Below, piece after piece: positions 7,674 through 18,535 of a DNA stretch of 26,574 nt. The notes under the pieces are model-generated. The model was not told the DNA's origin. It was given only the letters and a program-made list of their open reading frames with translations, and made no database searches. Positions within the stretch are counted from its first letter, which is position 1; each line of letters opens with the position of its first letter. The stretch lies in contig NW_003314303.1 of NCBI RefSeq assembly GCF_000143415.4, forward strand, positions 1,024,815 through 1,051,388. The letters run 5' to 3'. A program made the translations under genes and the position numbers. Source of the stretch: Selaginella moellendorffii (Eukaryota; Streptophyta; Lycopodiopsida; Selaginellales; Selaginellaceae).

Positions 7674-8165
7674 TGGCTAACTAACTTGAGGCATAGTTTA
7701 ACTCTTGCTTGCGTGCCTGTCCTTGTTTTGCATCAAACTTGGGTCTAAGCCCAAGTTTCATACCATGTTAGTTGGTGGAATAGCTATATCCTTGCGTTAG
7801 GCCACTGATATGCTGAAATAGCTCCAAACTCTATTTGGCTCCATTTTATATGCTAGCCTTAGCATTAGGATGCCTCTAGCACTGTTCTAAGTTGCTCTAT
7901 GCTCCTATTCTTTCACTCCTTGGGCTACACGCTCGGGAGTTATTCTGTGCTCCAGTGCCATCACGCCTTGACTCCGAGCTTGGGAGTTTAGCACTGTTCC
8001 TTCATTCAATGGCCTAAGGCTCTGAAACTCAGGTTCCACACTGCTATCCTTTGGACATGTGGCATATGGCATGTAACACATGGCACATGGATGTTTAGGT
8101 TCTGCTTTATGGTTATCCTATAGTAAACCACCATAGGATAAAGGGTGAAAACCATATGTGTTACA
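7674..8165 (+). mobile_element. Family-M LTR shared by A and B, segment 3 of 3
   Basis: The LTR resumes after the inserted chromovirus. It continues like 20455-20750 and 13297-13618, and ends GTGTTACA just before TT and a PBS. From about 7851 it is closely similar to the truncated LTR at 13297. Confidence 0.78.
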
Positions 8166-8167
8166 TT

Positions 8168-8178
8168 TAGTATCAGAG
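8168..8178 (+). other. Primer-binding site of copy B
   Basis: TAGTATCAGAG is one transition away from TGGTATCAGAG (initiator tRNA-Met type). It lies two bases after the LTR end. Confidence 0.75.
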
Positions 8179-11100
8179 GATGAGTCTCAGCAAGTACTAT
8201 CCAATGAGATTAAACAACTAGTCTCATTGCATACGCAGAGATGAAAACGATGATCTGAGTGGGTACACATTTGGGTGCAAAAGCTTCACATTGGTTCCTT
8301 GGGTATGGATTTGGTTACTTTTTTGTACTGTATTATACGAGCTTTTGCCTATGTTCATAAGTTGGATGTAAAATGTTTCACTTACATGAATTTGTGCTTA
8401 GGCTTGTCAGTGAGGCACATTAGCAACTCAAGGTTACATTTTGAGTTGGCAAGATTAATGTTAGCCTATCGGTGGTTCCATTAGTTGTTCTTTGTACCAT
8501 AAGTGATAGTAAACCTCCCTTAGGTTTGCTATGAGTGGCAAATAGGCTGGTCTGTAGATATTTAGCATGGCATTAGTGGATCCTTCTTAAGCATGAATAT
8601 AAGTGGATCAATCAAAATCGTAAGGATTAGTCTATTGGTTCAAGTAGTCATTGCTATACTTTCTTATAAACTTTTCTTGGATTGGACTAAAGACAATGTG
8701 AAAGCAAGTTTAAAGTTTAGTCAAAGATGAGATCAAAAAGAGAGTTCTCAAGAATGAAGGATCAAACACGTAAATCATTTTCTCTTTTTGGAGAGATGAT
8801 TTGCAATAATGTGTTAACTCATTCCTCGTGTTCACATCATGCAATTAAAAGTCTCTACTTTGATGCATATTAGTTATAGTGGTTTTACAAGTGGTGAGTC
8901 GTGGGATGGATAGCAGTGAAGCGCTAAACCATTTTATCTTGGTTTGCTATTAAAATACTTGGGTTACAATGCTCAATTCTTTTCTGGGGAACTTTATTAT
9001 TGCTTCTTGAGTAGCTTAGTGTTGGATTAGTTTTGAGTTTGGTCGGAAAGAGTGTGGTATGAGATTATTCGTGTTGTGAACAAAAGTTAGTGGTGTTGGG
9101 TGTTGTAATCTCTATCGATGGAATGTGGCATTTATGTAGCATTTTGTTGAATCAAGTTAGCACTTGATACTCACTTAAACCTTTGTAATAGTGATATGGG
9201 TATGCTCAATTGATGATCAAGTCATTGTAAGACTTATATCATATCTATGTGATAATGAGCAATATGTTTACAAAGTTGCTTGGTTAAACGATGATCAACC
9301 CCAAAGTGGTTGATAGTGAAATTAGTCTACTTGCACATAGTAGCATTCTTGTAGCTTTAACAGGATTTTCAATAATGATCTAAAATATGTTAAACTTAAG
9401 TTGGTACCTCATTTCTTTAAGGTTTACTCATAAAATGTTAAAAAGGGTTATAGCATTCATTTGCTATGGCTTGTTAGTTGATCTGTTAGCACTTGGAGTA
9501 GATTGTTGGATAGAGAAAGTGTATAGTTGAGGCATTGACATTGCTAGCACTTCTGTTAGTGGAAGTGGTATTGTTGTTTTAAGTGATGAGAAATTTTTCT
9601 TAGAATTTGATTTTCTATATCATTTTTCTTAGTATTTTAGCTTTACATTGGATTTTGAAGGTGATTGAAAAAGAGTGTTAGTGTAATATGGATATCCGAA
9701 AATATGGTATTTGTGATCAAGCCTTAGATGTTCATTTTGCATTTTTCAAATGTTAGTGTTAAATATCGGAAATATGGGCATGATGTTCGAGGCTTAAACA
9801 TACTATGGGTCTTGAGAATCTATGTTGAGGTGAACCTATGTGAAGTTGTAGGTAGGAGGAAGTTGGTTGAGTCTGAAAGTTTGTATTCCTAGATTGAGAG
9901 TTATTCTTTCTCTACGAATTTTCTAAGACTTTTCAAATGGTTGATTTGTCGATCACTTTGCTCAAAAACCATTTCGTTTTTATAAGCCAATACAAACTAG
10001 TGAAGGGGTTAGAATTGACTTTAGTTGGCTTAAACCTTAGTAAGTAATTTGTATGATGCAACTTGAAGAGGATGTTGACTTTTGGGGCTAAAACAACTAA
10101 GTTGGATAGAGTTTAGAGTTGGTATAGAAAAGTGGCTGTTACGCTTTTCTAGAAAGGTGACCCTTGTGCCTTTCTTCTATAGTATTGTGCTTGATGGCAA
10201 GTTACACTTTACATTTCATTAAAACTTTATGAGAGTAGTGAGCTCTCACTGATCTTGACTTGGTCTTAGTGGCTTTATGCCTTGGCTGAAGATGGTGATG
10301 TCCAACTTAATTGTTTGAAATTAAGATGTTAGTATCTATACTATAGCTCTGTCTATGAGGAGGTTGTGTACCGATATGAGTCCATCTCATGGTCTTCACT
10401 TTAGTTTTGACTGAGTTTTGATCGTGCATAGCTAGTTTCTTCAAAGCATGCTTAGAGTTGTTAGCTAAATGTATTAATGAGCTTATTTTGGTTGAGTTGG
10501 ATTCGAGTGGTCATTTAGTTTGTGCTTGTTTATGAACCTTTATCTCGTATCTGGGGTATCACATTCATGTTGGACAAAGCATATTACTTGATGACGTGAG
10601 TTTAGTGTTTGGGTTTTATGAAAGCAAGTTAAAGAGTGATTGTTAGTTTCTTTGTGACTAGTGGTTGCTTATAGATTTCATTGAGGACTGTTGACATTTG
10701 CTTTAGTTGATGATGATTTAGCAGTGATAAACTTGTTTTACTAAATGGTGTTGCGGAGGATCGTGTCATTAGACTTACATAGGTCTTCCATATTGGCATA
10801 TTGACTCTACCTTTGTTGATATCATTTGGTTCTGTTTAGTCTGTGGTGTTGGATTTCATTGAGTCTTAGATGTGGTGAATCACTCCTTCATGATGTGTTA
10901 TCTGTAACTAAGTATTATTGAAGGATTGGTCTTAGATATTGATTAAGGTATCTTCAACTTTGATTAGCTTGATTGTTGAAGAGCTTTGAGTGGTGATTCA
11001 CTTTTGCTTTATTGTAGATTTGTCCTAGTGTTGATAGTATTGAAGTGATGCCTTATTGTTGACAATATTGATATTGAGATTTGAGTGAAATGAAATGTCT

Positions 11101-12550
11101 CTCCTTAGGATTGATATTGAGTTTCATTAGTCTTGATGAAGATAGTGTTAATGATGTGGTTGTAGCTTTGTGTTATTGGCATTCATGCATTTGCTAGTTA
11201 GCAATTATATTAGTGTTCAAATGAGCTGAGTGGCAAATTGAGTTAATTATGTTCTAGATAAAATTGTTTAGTAGGGGTTGAGCTTTGAGTTTTTCCTTGA
11301 AAAGTGATTTAGTTATAGACTATACTAGCTTTACGAGAGAAAGAGTTAGTGATCAATATTGAAGATGTTGATTCTTTGTTAGATTTGAGTTGGGGATATA
11401 TCGATCATTGATGATTCTTCTTGTACTTATTATGAAGTGAGTTATGTCTTGTTATAGATGGATTCATAAAGGATTTGTTAAATAATCACTTCTTGAGCAT
11501 AATTTTGTTATGCTTAACTTTTAGATTGATGCAAATATGCTCTTCATTAACTTTGCATTATGAAGTTTAAATTATGGATGTGTTAAGGAAAATATTATGA
11601 GTTGTACTATGATTTTTTCTTTAGCATTAAAGTTAGTTCATATAAGACTTGTGATCATTGTTATGCAAGACATTAGTATAAAGTTATTCAAACTTTTGGT
11701 TCTTTGAGTTTTTGTATTCATTGTTCCATTTGTAAAGAGTTCTTGGGGAAGGCATTTTGGTTTATTAGCTTCGATGTTGAAGTTAGTATTTGTATCTGGC
11801 AATCATTGGTGATGATTGATTGTCATCTAGGATAATTGATTATCCTTGTCAAAAGTTTTTCTTGATTATTGTTGATATAAAATGATTTGTCATTCTTTAG
11901 ATAGTGGATTCTTTCTTCAACAATAGTTATGCATCTTTCTATTGATAGGATGATTGATGATCTGTTATAATGGTTAGTTATTCTCTTTGATGGTTTTTGG
12001 CTTTTTGCATTACTACATGTTCTTTATGGTTTTCTCTGGATTGGTCATTTGGGTTTTAGATATCAGTAGGATGTTGCTAACGCTTGCTTGAGCAACTCTG
12101 GTTCCTTGGTATTATTGACTAGAATTTATTCAAATTGATTAGTGTAATAGTTAGCATAAACGAGTGTTTGTTGGTCTTATCGCATTTATTCTATTCTGTT
12201 AATTGTTGCTTGTGTTTGCGTTAGTTTTGATGGGTGAAACATTCATGAGTATTGTGCTTACCAATCAATAATACTTGTGTTCTTTTAGTTGTCTTTTATA
12301 AGTTTATTAGCATGCTATCTAAATTCTTTGATAGCTATGTGTTATCATTGAGTTTTCTTGATGATACATTTGTTATTGAATTTTGTTGGATAGTAAATCC
12401 TATATTTTCCAAACATAATGATCTTGGTGGTTTCTATAATATAATATTGGTTTATCCGATGATAACTTATTTAAAATACTTTTGTGTTCTAATCTAAGAT
12501 TCATTCGCTGATAATTAAGTCTCTAAGATATTATTGTTTATGGCTTTGAT
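8179..12550 (+). mobile_element. Internal region of copy B: non-coding, LARD-like
   Basis: Over about 4.4 kb I find no gag, protease, RT or integrase in any frame; the longest frames are short and unlike any protein I recognise. The plus strand is rich in T and G and poor in C. The first 1.55 kb (to about 9730) matches the leader of copy D (13632-16835 minus E2). From 9730 to about 12550 it has no counterpart in this window. It is flanked by the LTR/PBS and 3' region of family M, so it resembles a large retrotransposon derivative (LARD) that could be moved only by proteins from relatives such as copy C. Decay of a coding region beyond recognition is the alternative. Confidence 0.6.
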
Positions 12551-12876
12551 ATTGTCCATCTATTGATCTTTTAGTTTTGGCCAGTGTAGGCAAACTGGCT
12601 TTGACACTTCATGTGCATAGTGAAATCTCTAGTTATGGGGTAGCTACTATTGACTGATCACATCACCTGCCTCTCTATTGATGTTTTTTATTCTGTTAAA
12701 AAGGGCATAATAGTATAAATAACTCTAATTGGCTATTTGCAAAAGTCTATCTAAACCTTACCGACGGGTTTGATTTCTTTGCTCATGGGGCCTTTGGCTT
12801 CTTTCTTTATATCCCTACGGGTAGGGGCGTATCACACTATTGTAAACTGGGTGACACCTAAAGTAACAAGGGTGGC

Positions 12877-12881
12877 TAACT
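12877..12881. repeat. Target-site duplication TAACT, left copy
   Basis: TAACT at 12877-12881 is repeated at 13076-13080. The uninterrupted site in copy C reads GGCTAACTCCATTAGTC near 26130, showing a single TAACT. Confidence 0.88.
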
Positions 12882-13075
12882 TATAAGCAACCAAAAGGAA
12901 CGACTCGAAAGATGATCCATAGGGTTCAAATATAGAGGGAAAGGGCCCATGAACAAGAGTGCACCCCCTTTTCCAATCGGTTAAGGGTCTTAGGATATTT
13001 AGAGTTAAGCATCATTGGGTTTGAATAGTACTGAGTTGGGTGACCTCCCGGAAAGTCCAAATTCAGGAGCTTACA
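12882..13075 (+). mobile_element. Cassandra-like solo LTR carrying a 5S rRNA-like core
   Basis: A 194-bp unit, TATAAGCAACC...CTTACA, is flanked by perfect TAACT duplications. The empty site is visible in copy C. Its start matches TGTAAGCAAC of the second copy at 18267, so the TA start is a decayed TG. It contains a 5S rRNA-like segment. Short LTRs with 5S rRNA sequence and TGTAA...TTACA-like ends are characteristic of the plant TRIM family Cassandra. With no internal domain or second LTR, it is a solo LTR. Confidence 0.8.
13001..13058 (+). ncRNA. 5S rRNA-like internal control region (Pol III type)
   Basis: Compared with the plant 5S rRNA as I remember it, about 44 of 58 positions agree without gaps. 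The best kept parts are GTTAAGC with TTGGG (A box), TAGTACT (intermediate element) and GGGTGACCTCC with AAGTCC (C box). These are the Pol III promoter parts of a 5S gene. The outer parts of 5S are not recognisable, so this is not a functional rRNA gene. It could still bind TFIIIA-type factors. Confidence 0.75.
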
Positions 13076-13296
13076 TAACTCTGTTGGTCATTCCCTTGTC
13101 AGCGACAGTTGGAAGGTGTCTGAGTTGGTAGCGCATCCGCATTAGAAAAAGTGTTTACCCTAACTCATTTAAGTTGGTGCATTTTTCACATAATGTGAAT
13201 ACTGTGAATTTTTTATAGAGTTTTTTCCTTTGTAGTGTTCTAGACTAGAGTATGCACCGACGAGGACATCAATCTTTTCTCGGGAGGTCCCGTGTG

Positions 13297-13618
13297 TGTT
13301 AGTCCTAGCATTGGGATGCTAGATATTCTAGCACTGTTTTAAGTTGCTCCGTGCTCTTGTTCTTTTGCTCCTTGGGTTATATGCTCGGGGGTCATTTTGT
13401 GCTCCAGTGATATTGCTCCTTGGCTCAATGCTTGGGAGTTTGGCACTGTTCCTTCATTTAGTGGCCCAAGGCTCTGAAACTCGCACCACTGTCTTTTGGA
13501 CATGTGGCATATGGCATGTGGCATGTGACACGTGGCATATAGAGGGTTTATGTTCCGCTTCGTGGTTATTTTATGGTAAATCACTATAGGATAAAGGGTG
13601 AAAACCATATGCGCTACA
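13297..13618 (+). mobile_element. 5'-truncated family-M LTR between copies B and D
   Basis: From TGTTAGTCCTAGCATTGGG it matches the last part of the A/B LTR (from about 7851 to 8165) and ends GCGCTACA. The first two thirds of the LTR, including the TATAGTAG core, are absent. The 3' region of copy B runs straight into it. It therefore serves as 3' LTR of B and 5' LTR of D, as expected for a tandem arrangement with a later deletion. Confidence 0.72.
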
Positions 13619-13620
13619 TT

Positions 13621-13631
13621 TGGTATCAGAG
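13621..13631 (+). other. Primer-binding site of copy D (intact)
   Basis: TGGTATCAGAG exactly matches the initiator tRNA-Met-type PBS core, two bases after the LTR end. It is the best kept PBS of the family here and identifies the mutated ones at 155, 8168 and 20753. Confidence 0.85.
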
Positions 13632-14464
13632 GATGAGTCTCAGCAAGTACTATCCAATGAGATTAGGCAACTAGTTTCATTGCATACGCAAAGATGAAAA
13701 CGATGATTCGAGTGAGTACATGTTTGGGTGCAAAGGCTTTGCATTGGTTCCATGGGAATGGATTTGGCTAACTTTTTGTACCGTATTATATAAGGTTTTG
13801 CTTAGGCTCATAAGTTTGATGTAAGATGTTCTGCTTACACGAATTTGCACTTGGGCTTGTCAGTGAGGCACATTAGTAACCCAAGGTTACACTTTGAGTT
13901 GGCAAGATTAATATTAGCCTATCAGTGGTTCCATGAGTTGTTCCTTATACCATGGGTGAAAGTAAACCTCCCCTAGGTTGCTATGAGTGGCAAATAGGCT
14001 GGTTTTTAGCTATTTAGCACAACACTAGTGGATCTTTCCTAGGCATGATTATAAGTGGATCAATCAAGACTATAGAGATTAGTCTATTGATTCAAGTAAT
14101 CATTGCCATACTCTCTTATAAACGTTTCTTGGATTGGACTGAAGGCAGTGCAAAAGCAAGCTTGAGGTTTAGTCAAAGATGAGATCAAAAAGAGAGTTCT
14201 CAAGGACGAAGAATCAAACACGTAAATCATTTTCTCTTTTTGGAGGGATGATTGCAATGAGGTGTTAACTCAGTGCTCGTGTTCACATCATACAATCAAG
14301 AGTCTCTACCTTGATACATATTAGTTATAATGGTTTTATAAGTGATGAGTCATGGGATGGATAGCAGTGAAGCGTTAAACCATTTTGTCTAGGCTTACTA
14401 TTGGAAGACTTGGGTTATAATGTTTAATTATTTTCTGGGAACCTTGCTATTTCTTTTTGAGTAG
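13632..14464 (+). mobile_element. Leader of copy D, part 1
   Basis: This non-coding sequence is closely similar to 8179-9012 of copy B, for example GATGAGTCTCAGCAAGTACT after the PBS. It ends at AGTAG, where element E2 is inserted. No protein-coding frame is recognisable. Confidence 0.7.
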
Positions 14465-14691
14465 TATGAGACACAAATCACTAAGCCCCAAAGTGGAGCT
14501 GAAAGAGTGCCATATGGTAGTGGTGAAGCAGAAGCCAAACAAGCCTAACATGTTTGGACTAAAAGCTCTGACTTAAAGAGTTGAGAGCGGGAGTGGAACT
14601 CCTGATGGAGTGCTCAAGGAACGAGCATGAAGTGAGTAATAAGAGAGTCTCTAGAAAAGAGACACAAAAGGACCAACATATGACACATGGT

Positions 14692-15178
14692 TGAGATGGA
14701 GTCTGAGATAGACCCAAGATGGAGTCTGAGGTGGACGCAAGATGGATTTTGAGATGGAGTCTAAGATGGACCAAGATGGAGTTCGATATGGAGTCCAAGA
14801 TGGACCCGAGATGAAGTTCGAGATGGAGTCTGAGATAGACCGAGATGGAGTCCGAGATAGACCGAGATGGAGTCCAAGATGAACCTGAGATGGAGTCCAA
14901 GATGGAGTCCGAGATGGACAAAGATGGAGTTCGAGATGGAGTCTGAGATGGACCCGAGATGGAGCCCAAGATGGAGTTTGAGATGGAGTCTGAGATGGAC
15001 CCGAGATGGATCTGAGATGGAGTCCGAGAAGGACCTGAGATGGAGTCTGAGGTCGAGACCGAGACCGAGACTGAGACTGGGGCTGGGACCGAGACCAAGA
15101 CCGAGGCTGAGCCGAGACCGAGCCCGAGCCCGAGACCGAGCCCAAGTTTGAGTCTGAGTCCGAGTCCAAGTCCGAGGG
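14692..15178 (+). repeat. GAGATGGAGTCC-type minisatellite in E2
   Basis: The same 12-bp unit family as in E1 passes into GAGACC/GAGCCC hexamers at about 15050-15175. The arrays differ in length and unit order between the two copies, so they have changed since separation. Open frames on both strands here are a result of the period. Confidence 0.9.
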
Positions 15179-15234
15179 TGAAATCCCAAAGTGTTCGTCT
15201 CCCAGACCTTGGGGGGTTTGGTGAGCTCCAAAAG

Positions 15235-15242
15235 TATAGTAG
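15235..15242 (+). promoter_or_regulatory. Putative LTR core promoter motif TATAGTAG (E2)
   Basis: TATAGTAG follows CTCCAAAAG and a GGGGGG run about 20 bases upstream, as in E1 and the family-M LTRs. A TATA role is inferred. Confidence 0.4.
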
Positions 15243-16164
15243 GGGGAGGACTCTAGTGGAGTTAGTTTGGCTAGGAAAGGCTAGTGTAACCAAAGAAGGT
15301 TATACCCACGTGGTGGGTGATGATAAAACCATTGAGGAGTCTAAAGCTAGAGTGAATATGGATAGATAAGCAGGGTAACTTGGTGAAGTGTTCAAGAGCT
15401 AGCTTTAGCTCCCCCGGGAGATCAAATAGTCAATGCTCCCAATCCAAGTGTGGGTGGCACTACCTACTTGGATACCTGGCGTGGCTCATTGGAACCTCGC
15501 TCTAGCCACATGGCTAGAGCACATAAAGGCAGAAGGTTGGGAGAGTATTCAGGAGGCTCGTATAGGGCCATGGTGTTCCGAAATGCTATCCCAAAGTCCC
15601 AAACTGTGAAAAGGAAGAAGAGCAAGCCTTTGGTGTAGTAACCAAGGACATAATCACATGGTGAGGAAGTTCTAGAGGACAGTGGGAATTAGTGGTCAGA
15701 CCTATAGGCCTTGACCAAGTGGTAGTGTTAGCGAACACGGCCATGGACAGAAAGGGACTTGGTGGGGATTGAAAAAAGGGATATTGGGGAAGGTTGTTCC
15801 CCATATCTAGGGGCATCTTAAGGATGTTAAAGAGTGGATCTAAGATAATCACTTATGGATGAATGACCCAGTCTTTGAGAGATGGGATTGTGATGTAGGT
15901 GATGTTGGATCACCAATGTAACAAAAGTGAATGGGCATGGCAATAGGCTAATATGTCAATGGTACCTTTGGGTGTCGGTCATGGGGTTGGACACATGGAG
16001 CACTTGGACCAAGTGCATAGGTTGAGTGGCATGGATGTCATTCTCAGAGCTAGCAAATCCCAAGTTCGGAAGAGGACTTATAGAGGTTGTGAGTGAGACT
16101 CCTCCCAAGTGGTGAAAGGTGTGGTAAAGTGATTAAAGTAGAATGGAAAATTTAGTCACTTACA

Positions 16165-16835
16165 AATAACTTGGTGTTGGATTAGTTTTGAGTTGGTCGG
16201 AAAGAATGTGGCATGAGATTGTTCGTGCTGTGAACAAAAGTTAATGGTGTTGGGGTGGAATGTGGCATTTATATAGCATTTTGTCGAATCAAATTAGCAT
16301 TTGATACTCACTTAAATCTTTGTAGTAGTGATATAGGCATTACTCGTGGTGTTGCTCGATTGATGATCAAGTCATTGTGAGATTTATATCATATCTATAT
16401 GATAATAAGTAATGTGTTTACAAAGTCTATTTGCATGTAGTAGCATTGTAGTAGCTTTGATGGGATTCTCAATAGTGATATATGATATGCTAAACTTAAG
16501 TTGGTACTTAGTTTCTTTAGGGTTTGCCCATAAGATGTTGGAAAGGGTTATAGCATTCATTTGCTATGGCTTATCAGTTGATTCGTTAGCACTTGGAGTA
16601 GATTGTTGGATGGAGAAGGTGTGCAGTTGAGGCATTGACATTGCTAGCACTTCTGTTAGTGGAAGTAGCATTATTGTTTAAAGTGAAGAAGAATTTTCCT
16701 TAAAACTTGATTTTCAATTTCAGTTTTTTTTGTTAGTGTTTTGGCTTTACATTGGATCTTGAAGGTGATTGAAAAAGAGTGTTAGTGCAATATGGATATC
16801 CGAAGATATAATCTTTGTGATCAAACCTTAGATAT
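16165..16835 (+). mobile_element. Leader of copy D, part 2
   Basis: The B-type leader continues after E2 and matches about 9028-9729 (GTGTTGGATTAGTTTTGAG, GATGATCAAGTCATTG, AGCACTTGGAGTAGATTG). No gene is recognised. Similarity to B stops at CCTTAGAT near 16833. Confidence 0.7.
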
Positions 16836-18000
16836 AACAAAGTCTTGTATTAATGTCATAACGAAAGATGGTGGTTATACACAATATAATATCTGAAAAC
16901 TTATTTAAGTTGTTGGGATTGAAGGTTGAGTGAATATCACATATACTCTTTCGGTTTATGGAAAGTGGGCAAGCAACTAGGTAGCTAAAAAAATTTTGAA
17001 TAATATATGAGAAAAGATATCTAAATGGAAAGAAAGATTGAACTCTGTAATGTTGAAGATACCATCCTTTAGATGGTGTTTCATATGGATTTCTTCAACA
17101 AATATATTTAAGAGATATATAGTGCTTAACAAAGATGCAACCATATTGAAGTTAGAAAGTCATTTTAATGTGTCCTTCCAATTGCAAAAGCACTCTTTAA
17201 GTTAAATACTAAGTTCTTAGTTGTAAGATTAGATCAAAAAGAAACTAGGAAGAGATGTTAAACTTTTTAGGTTTAAGTGATGGAAATTAAAGATGATGGT
17301 GATTAAGTTTAAATAAGTGATAGGGTTGATCCTATACTAAGGGAAATTATGGAGTTGTTACTAAGGAATTAGAATAATCTTTTTGGAAGATATACCACCA
17401 GAGTACCCTATATCTGTGAGGTTGATCATTACATTGAGATTGTTTTGGTTCTAAACCACCCACAAAGGCTTCATACTATTGAACATCAAGAAGATAGTTG
17501 AACTTAAAAAGCAATTCATAGAGCTTCTTGACAAATATCATATTTGACGAAGCAAGTCACTTGATGGTACTATAAATATGTGTATAAATTATCCAGCTTT
17601 TAATAAAATTATAGTAAAAAATAGCTATCTATTATTATACCAACTCTTAAAAGCTAGTATTTTATATTGCTTGATTTGCAATCCAGATATCATCAAATAT
17701 GTGTGGGGAATTAGAATGTGGAGAAGATACCCTTTAAGATTTGTTATAGATTTTTTAAGTTTCTTGCTATGCCAGCTATGTACCTAAGTATGTTCAATAT
17801 GATGATGGATAGAATATTTTGAGATTATTTTGACACATTTGTTGTTTTATATATTAATGATGTTCTTGTTTTCAATAGAACATTGGAAGATCATTTGAAA
17901 TACTTAGAGGTAGTGTTTTAAAAGTTGTGAGAAAGTAAATTATATGTTAAGAAGAGTAATATGCTTTTAGTCAATTGAGTGTGGGCACCATGATTGTGGA
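16836..18000 (+). pseudogene. Decayed PR-RT fragment of copy D
   Basis: From CAAAGTCTTGTATTAATGTC the sequence matches 22422 onward in copy C, through the protease end and into reverse transcriptase, in shifting frames with many stops. It keeps an RT N-terminal stretch (about 17400-17600, with traces of the PPHK and leucine-rich region) that copy C has lost. Recognisable landmarks are the AFN-like block near 17600, the DLQSRYHQ-like DNA match near 17670-17700, and the DNA match to the YIDD region near 17850. Homology ends by about 17980; RNase H, integrase and chromodomain are missing. Confidence 0.72.
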
Positions 18001-18266
18001 AGATAGTGTGTTTCAGCACTACTTTAGCTATTTCAAAGTATATAAATTAAGTTTATTACAATTTTGGCAAGTTGATTTCAACACTTCGGTAAATAGGTTT
18101 AACCCATCACTATAGAGATAACTATTATAAAATGATCACAAGTCCTTATCTTTATCTTTTGTTGACCCATTTTCAAAAATGAGTATGGTCTAATAAACAT
18201 TTTCATCTGCTAGTTTATAATAGTTATATAAATCTTCTTGACAAAGTTGATTTGTGCTTAAGGGAG
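18001..18266 (+). mobile_element. 3' region of copy D
   Basis: The region aligns with 25855-26050 of copy C (TTTTGGCAAG, GGTTTAACCCATCAC, ATAACTATTATA, CTAGTTTATAATAGTT, AAATCTTCTTGA). It shows that RNase H through chromodomain were lost between RT and the 3' UTR. No gene is present. It is interrupted by the second 5S-bearing LTR. Confidence 0.68.
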
Positions 18267-18443
18267 TGTAAGCAACAAAAAAAAAAGCGACTCGAGAGAT
18301 GGTCTATGGGGTTCAAATATAAAGGGAAAGGGCCTATGAATAAGAATCCTTTTCCAATTGGTTAAGGGTCTTAGGATATTTAGGGTTAAGCATCTTTGGG
18401 TTTGAATAATACTGGGCTGGGTGACTTCCTAGGAAGTTCAAAT
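18267..18443 (+). mobile_element. Second Cassandra-like LTR with 5S core, 3' end missing
   Basis: It begins with intact TGTAAGCAAC, has an A-rich run, and matches 12882-13062 through the 5S-like core (18381-18438: GTTAAGC, TTGGG, GGGTGAC, GAAGTTC). The last part, including CTTACA, is not found; unrelated sequence follows AAATGC. The copy is truncated or rearranged on the right, and no target duplication can be shown. Confidence 0.7.
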
Positions 18444-18535
18444 GCTATTGAAATTCTATTTATGTTAATAACTCTATCCCTTTTCCTCTTCCTTGGCTCA
18501 ACATGCTAGTAGCAATGACTCTTGAGGTCTAGGCA
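18444..18535. other. Unassigned spacer
   Basis: No gene, repeat or match to the other elements is seen here. Confidence 0.4.

Larger units (their letters stand above)
12551..13296 (+). mobile_element. 3' untranslated region of copy B
   Basis: The region aligns with the 3' part of copy C (about 25830-26345): CAGTTTTGG, the GTTGATTTCTT block, AACAAGGGTGGCTAACT, and GAGTATGCACCGACGAGGACATC near the end. It is interrupted at 12882 by a 5S-bearing LTR. The polypurine tract is degraded (CGGGAGG at about 13281) and the expected LTR start is missing. Confidence 0.7.
14465..16164 (+). mobile_element. Solo-LTR-like element E2, second copy of E1
   Basis: The 1700-bp unit begins TATGAGACAC and ends CACTTACA like E1, and is similar to it throughout. 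The uninterrupted site is seen in copy B at about 9017-9035 (TTGAGTAGCTTAGTG). Flanks AGTAG (14460-14464) and AATAA (16165-16169) could be a 5-bp duplication decayed by two G-to-A changes. It holds a minisatellite, a six-G run at 15211 and TATAGTAG at 15235. It has no PBS, polypurine tract or coding region of its own. Confidence 0.75.

Noticed and set aside
8275-8484. 69-codon frame just after the copy B PBS
   Set aside because: It is not kept open in the homologous leader of copy D at about 13735 and has no known domain.
11832-11845. Short palindrome GATAATTGATTATC
   Set aside because: A 14-base inverted repeat in T-rich non-coding DNA is expected by chance; no neighbouring feature gives it meaning.
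13001-13058. Genuine 5S rRNA gene
   Set aside because: Only the internal promoter part is recognisable, both ends of 5S are missing, and it lies in a 194-bp LTR-like unit with a target duplication.
13116-13142. tRNA-like stretch TTGGTAGCGCATCCGC
   Set aside because: It resembles a D-arm only. No acceptor stem, anticodon arm or T-arm in the right spacing, and it lies in the 3' region of a retroelement.
14559-15369. Overlapping open frames of up to 244 codons on both strands
   Set aside because: Same cause: the E2 minisatellite keeps all frames open. No conserved protein.
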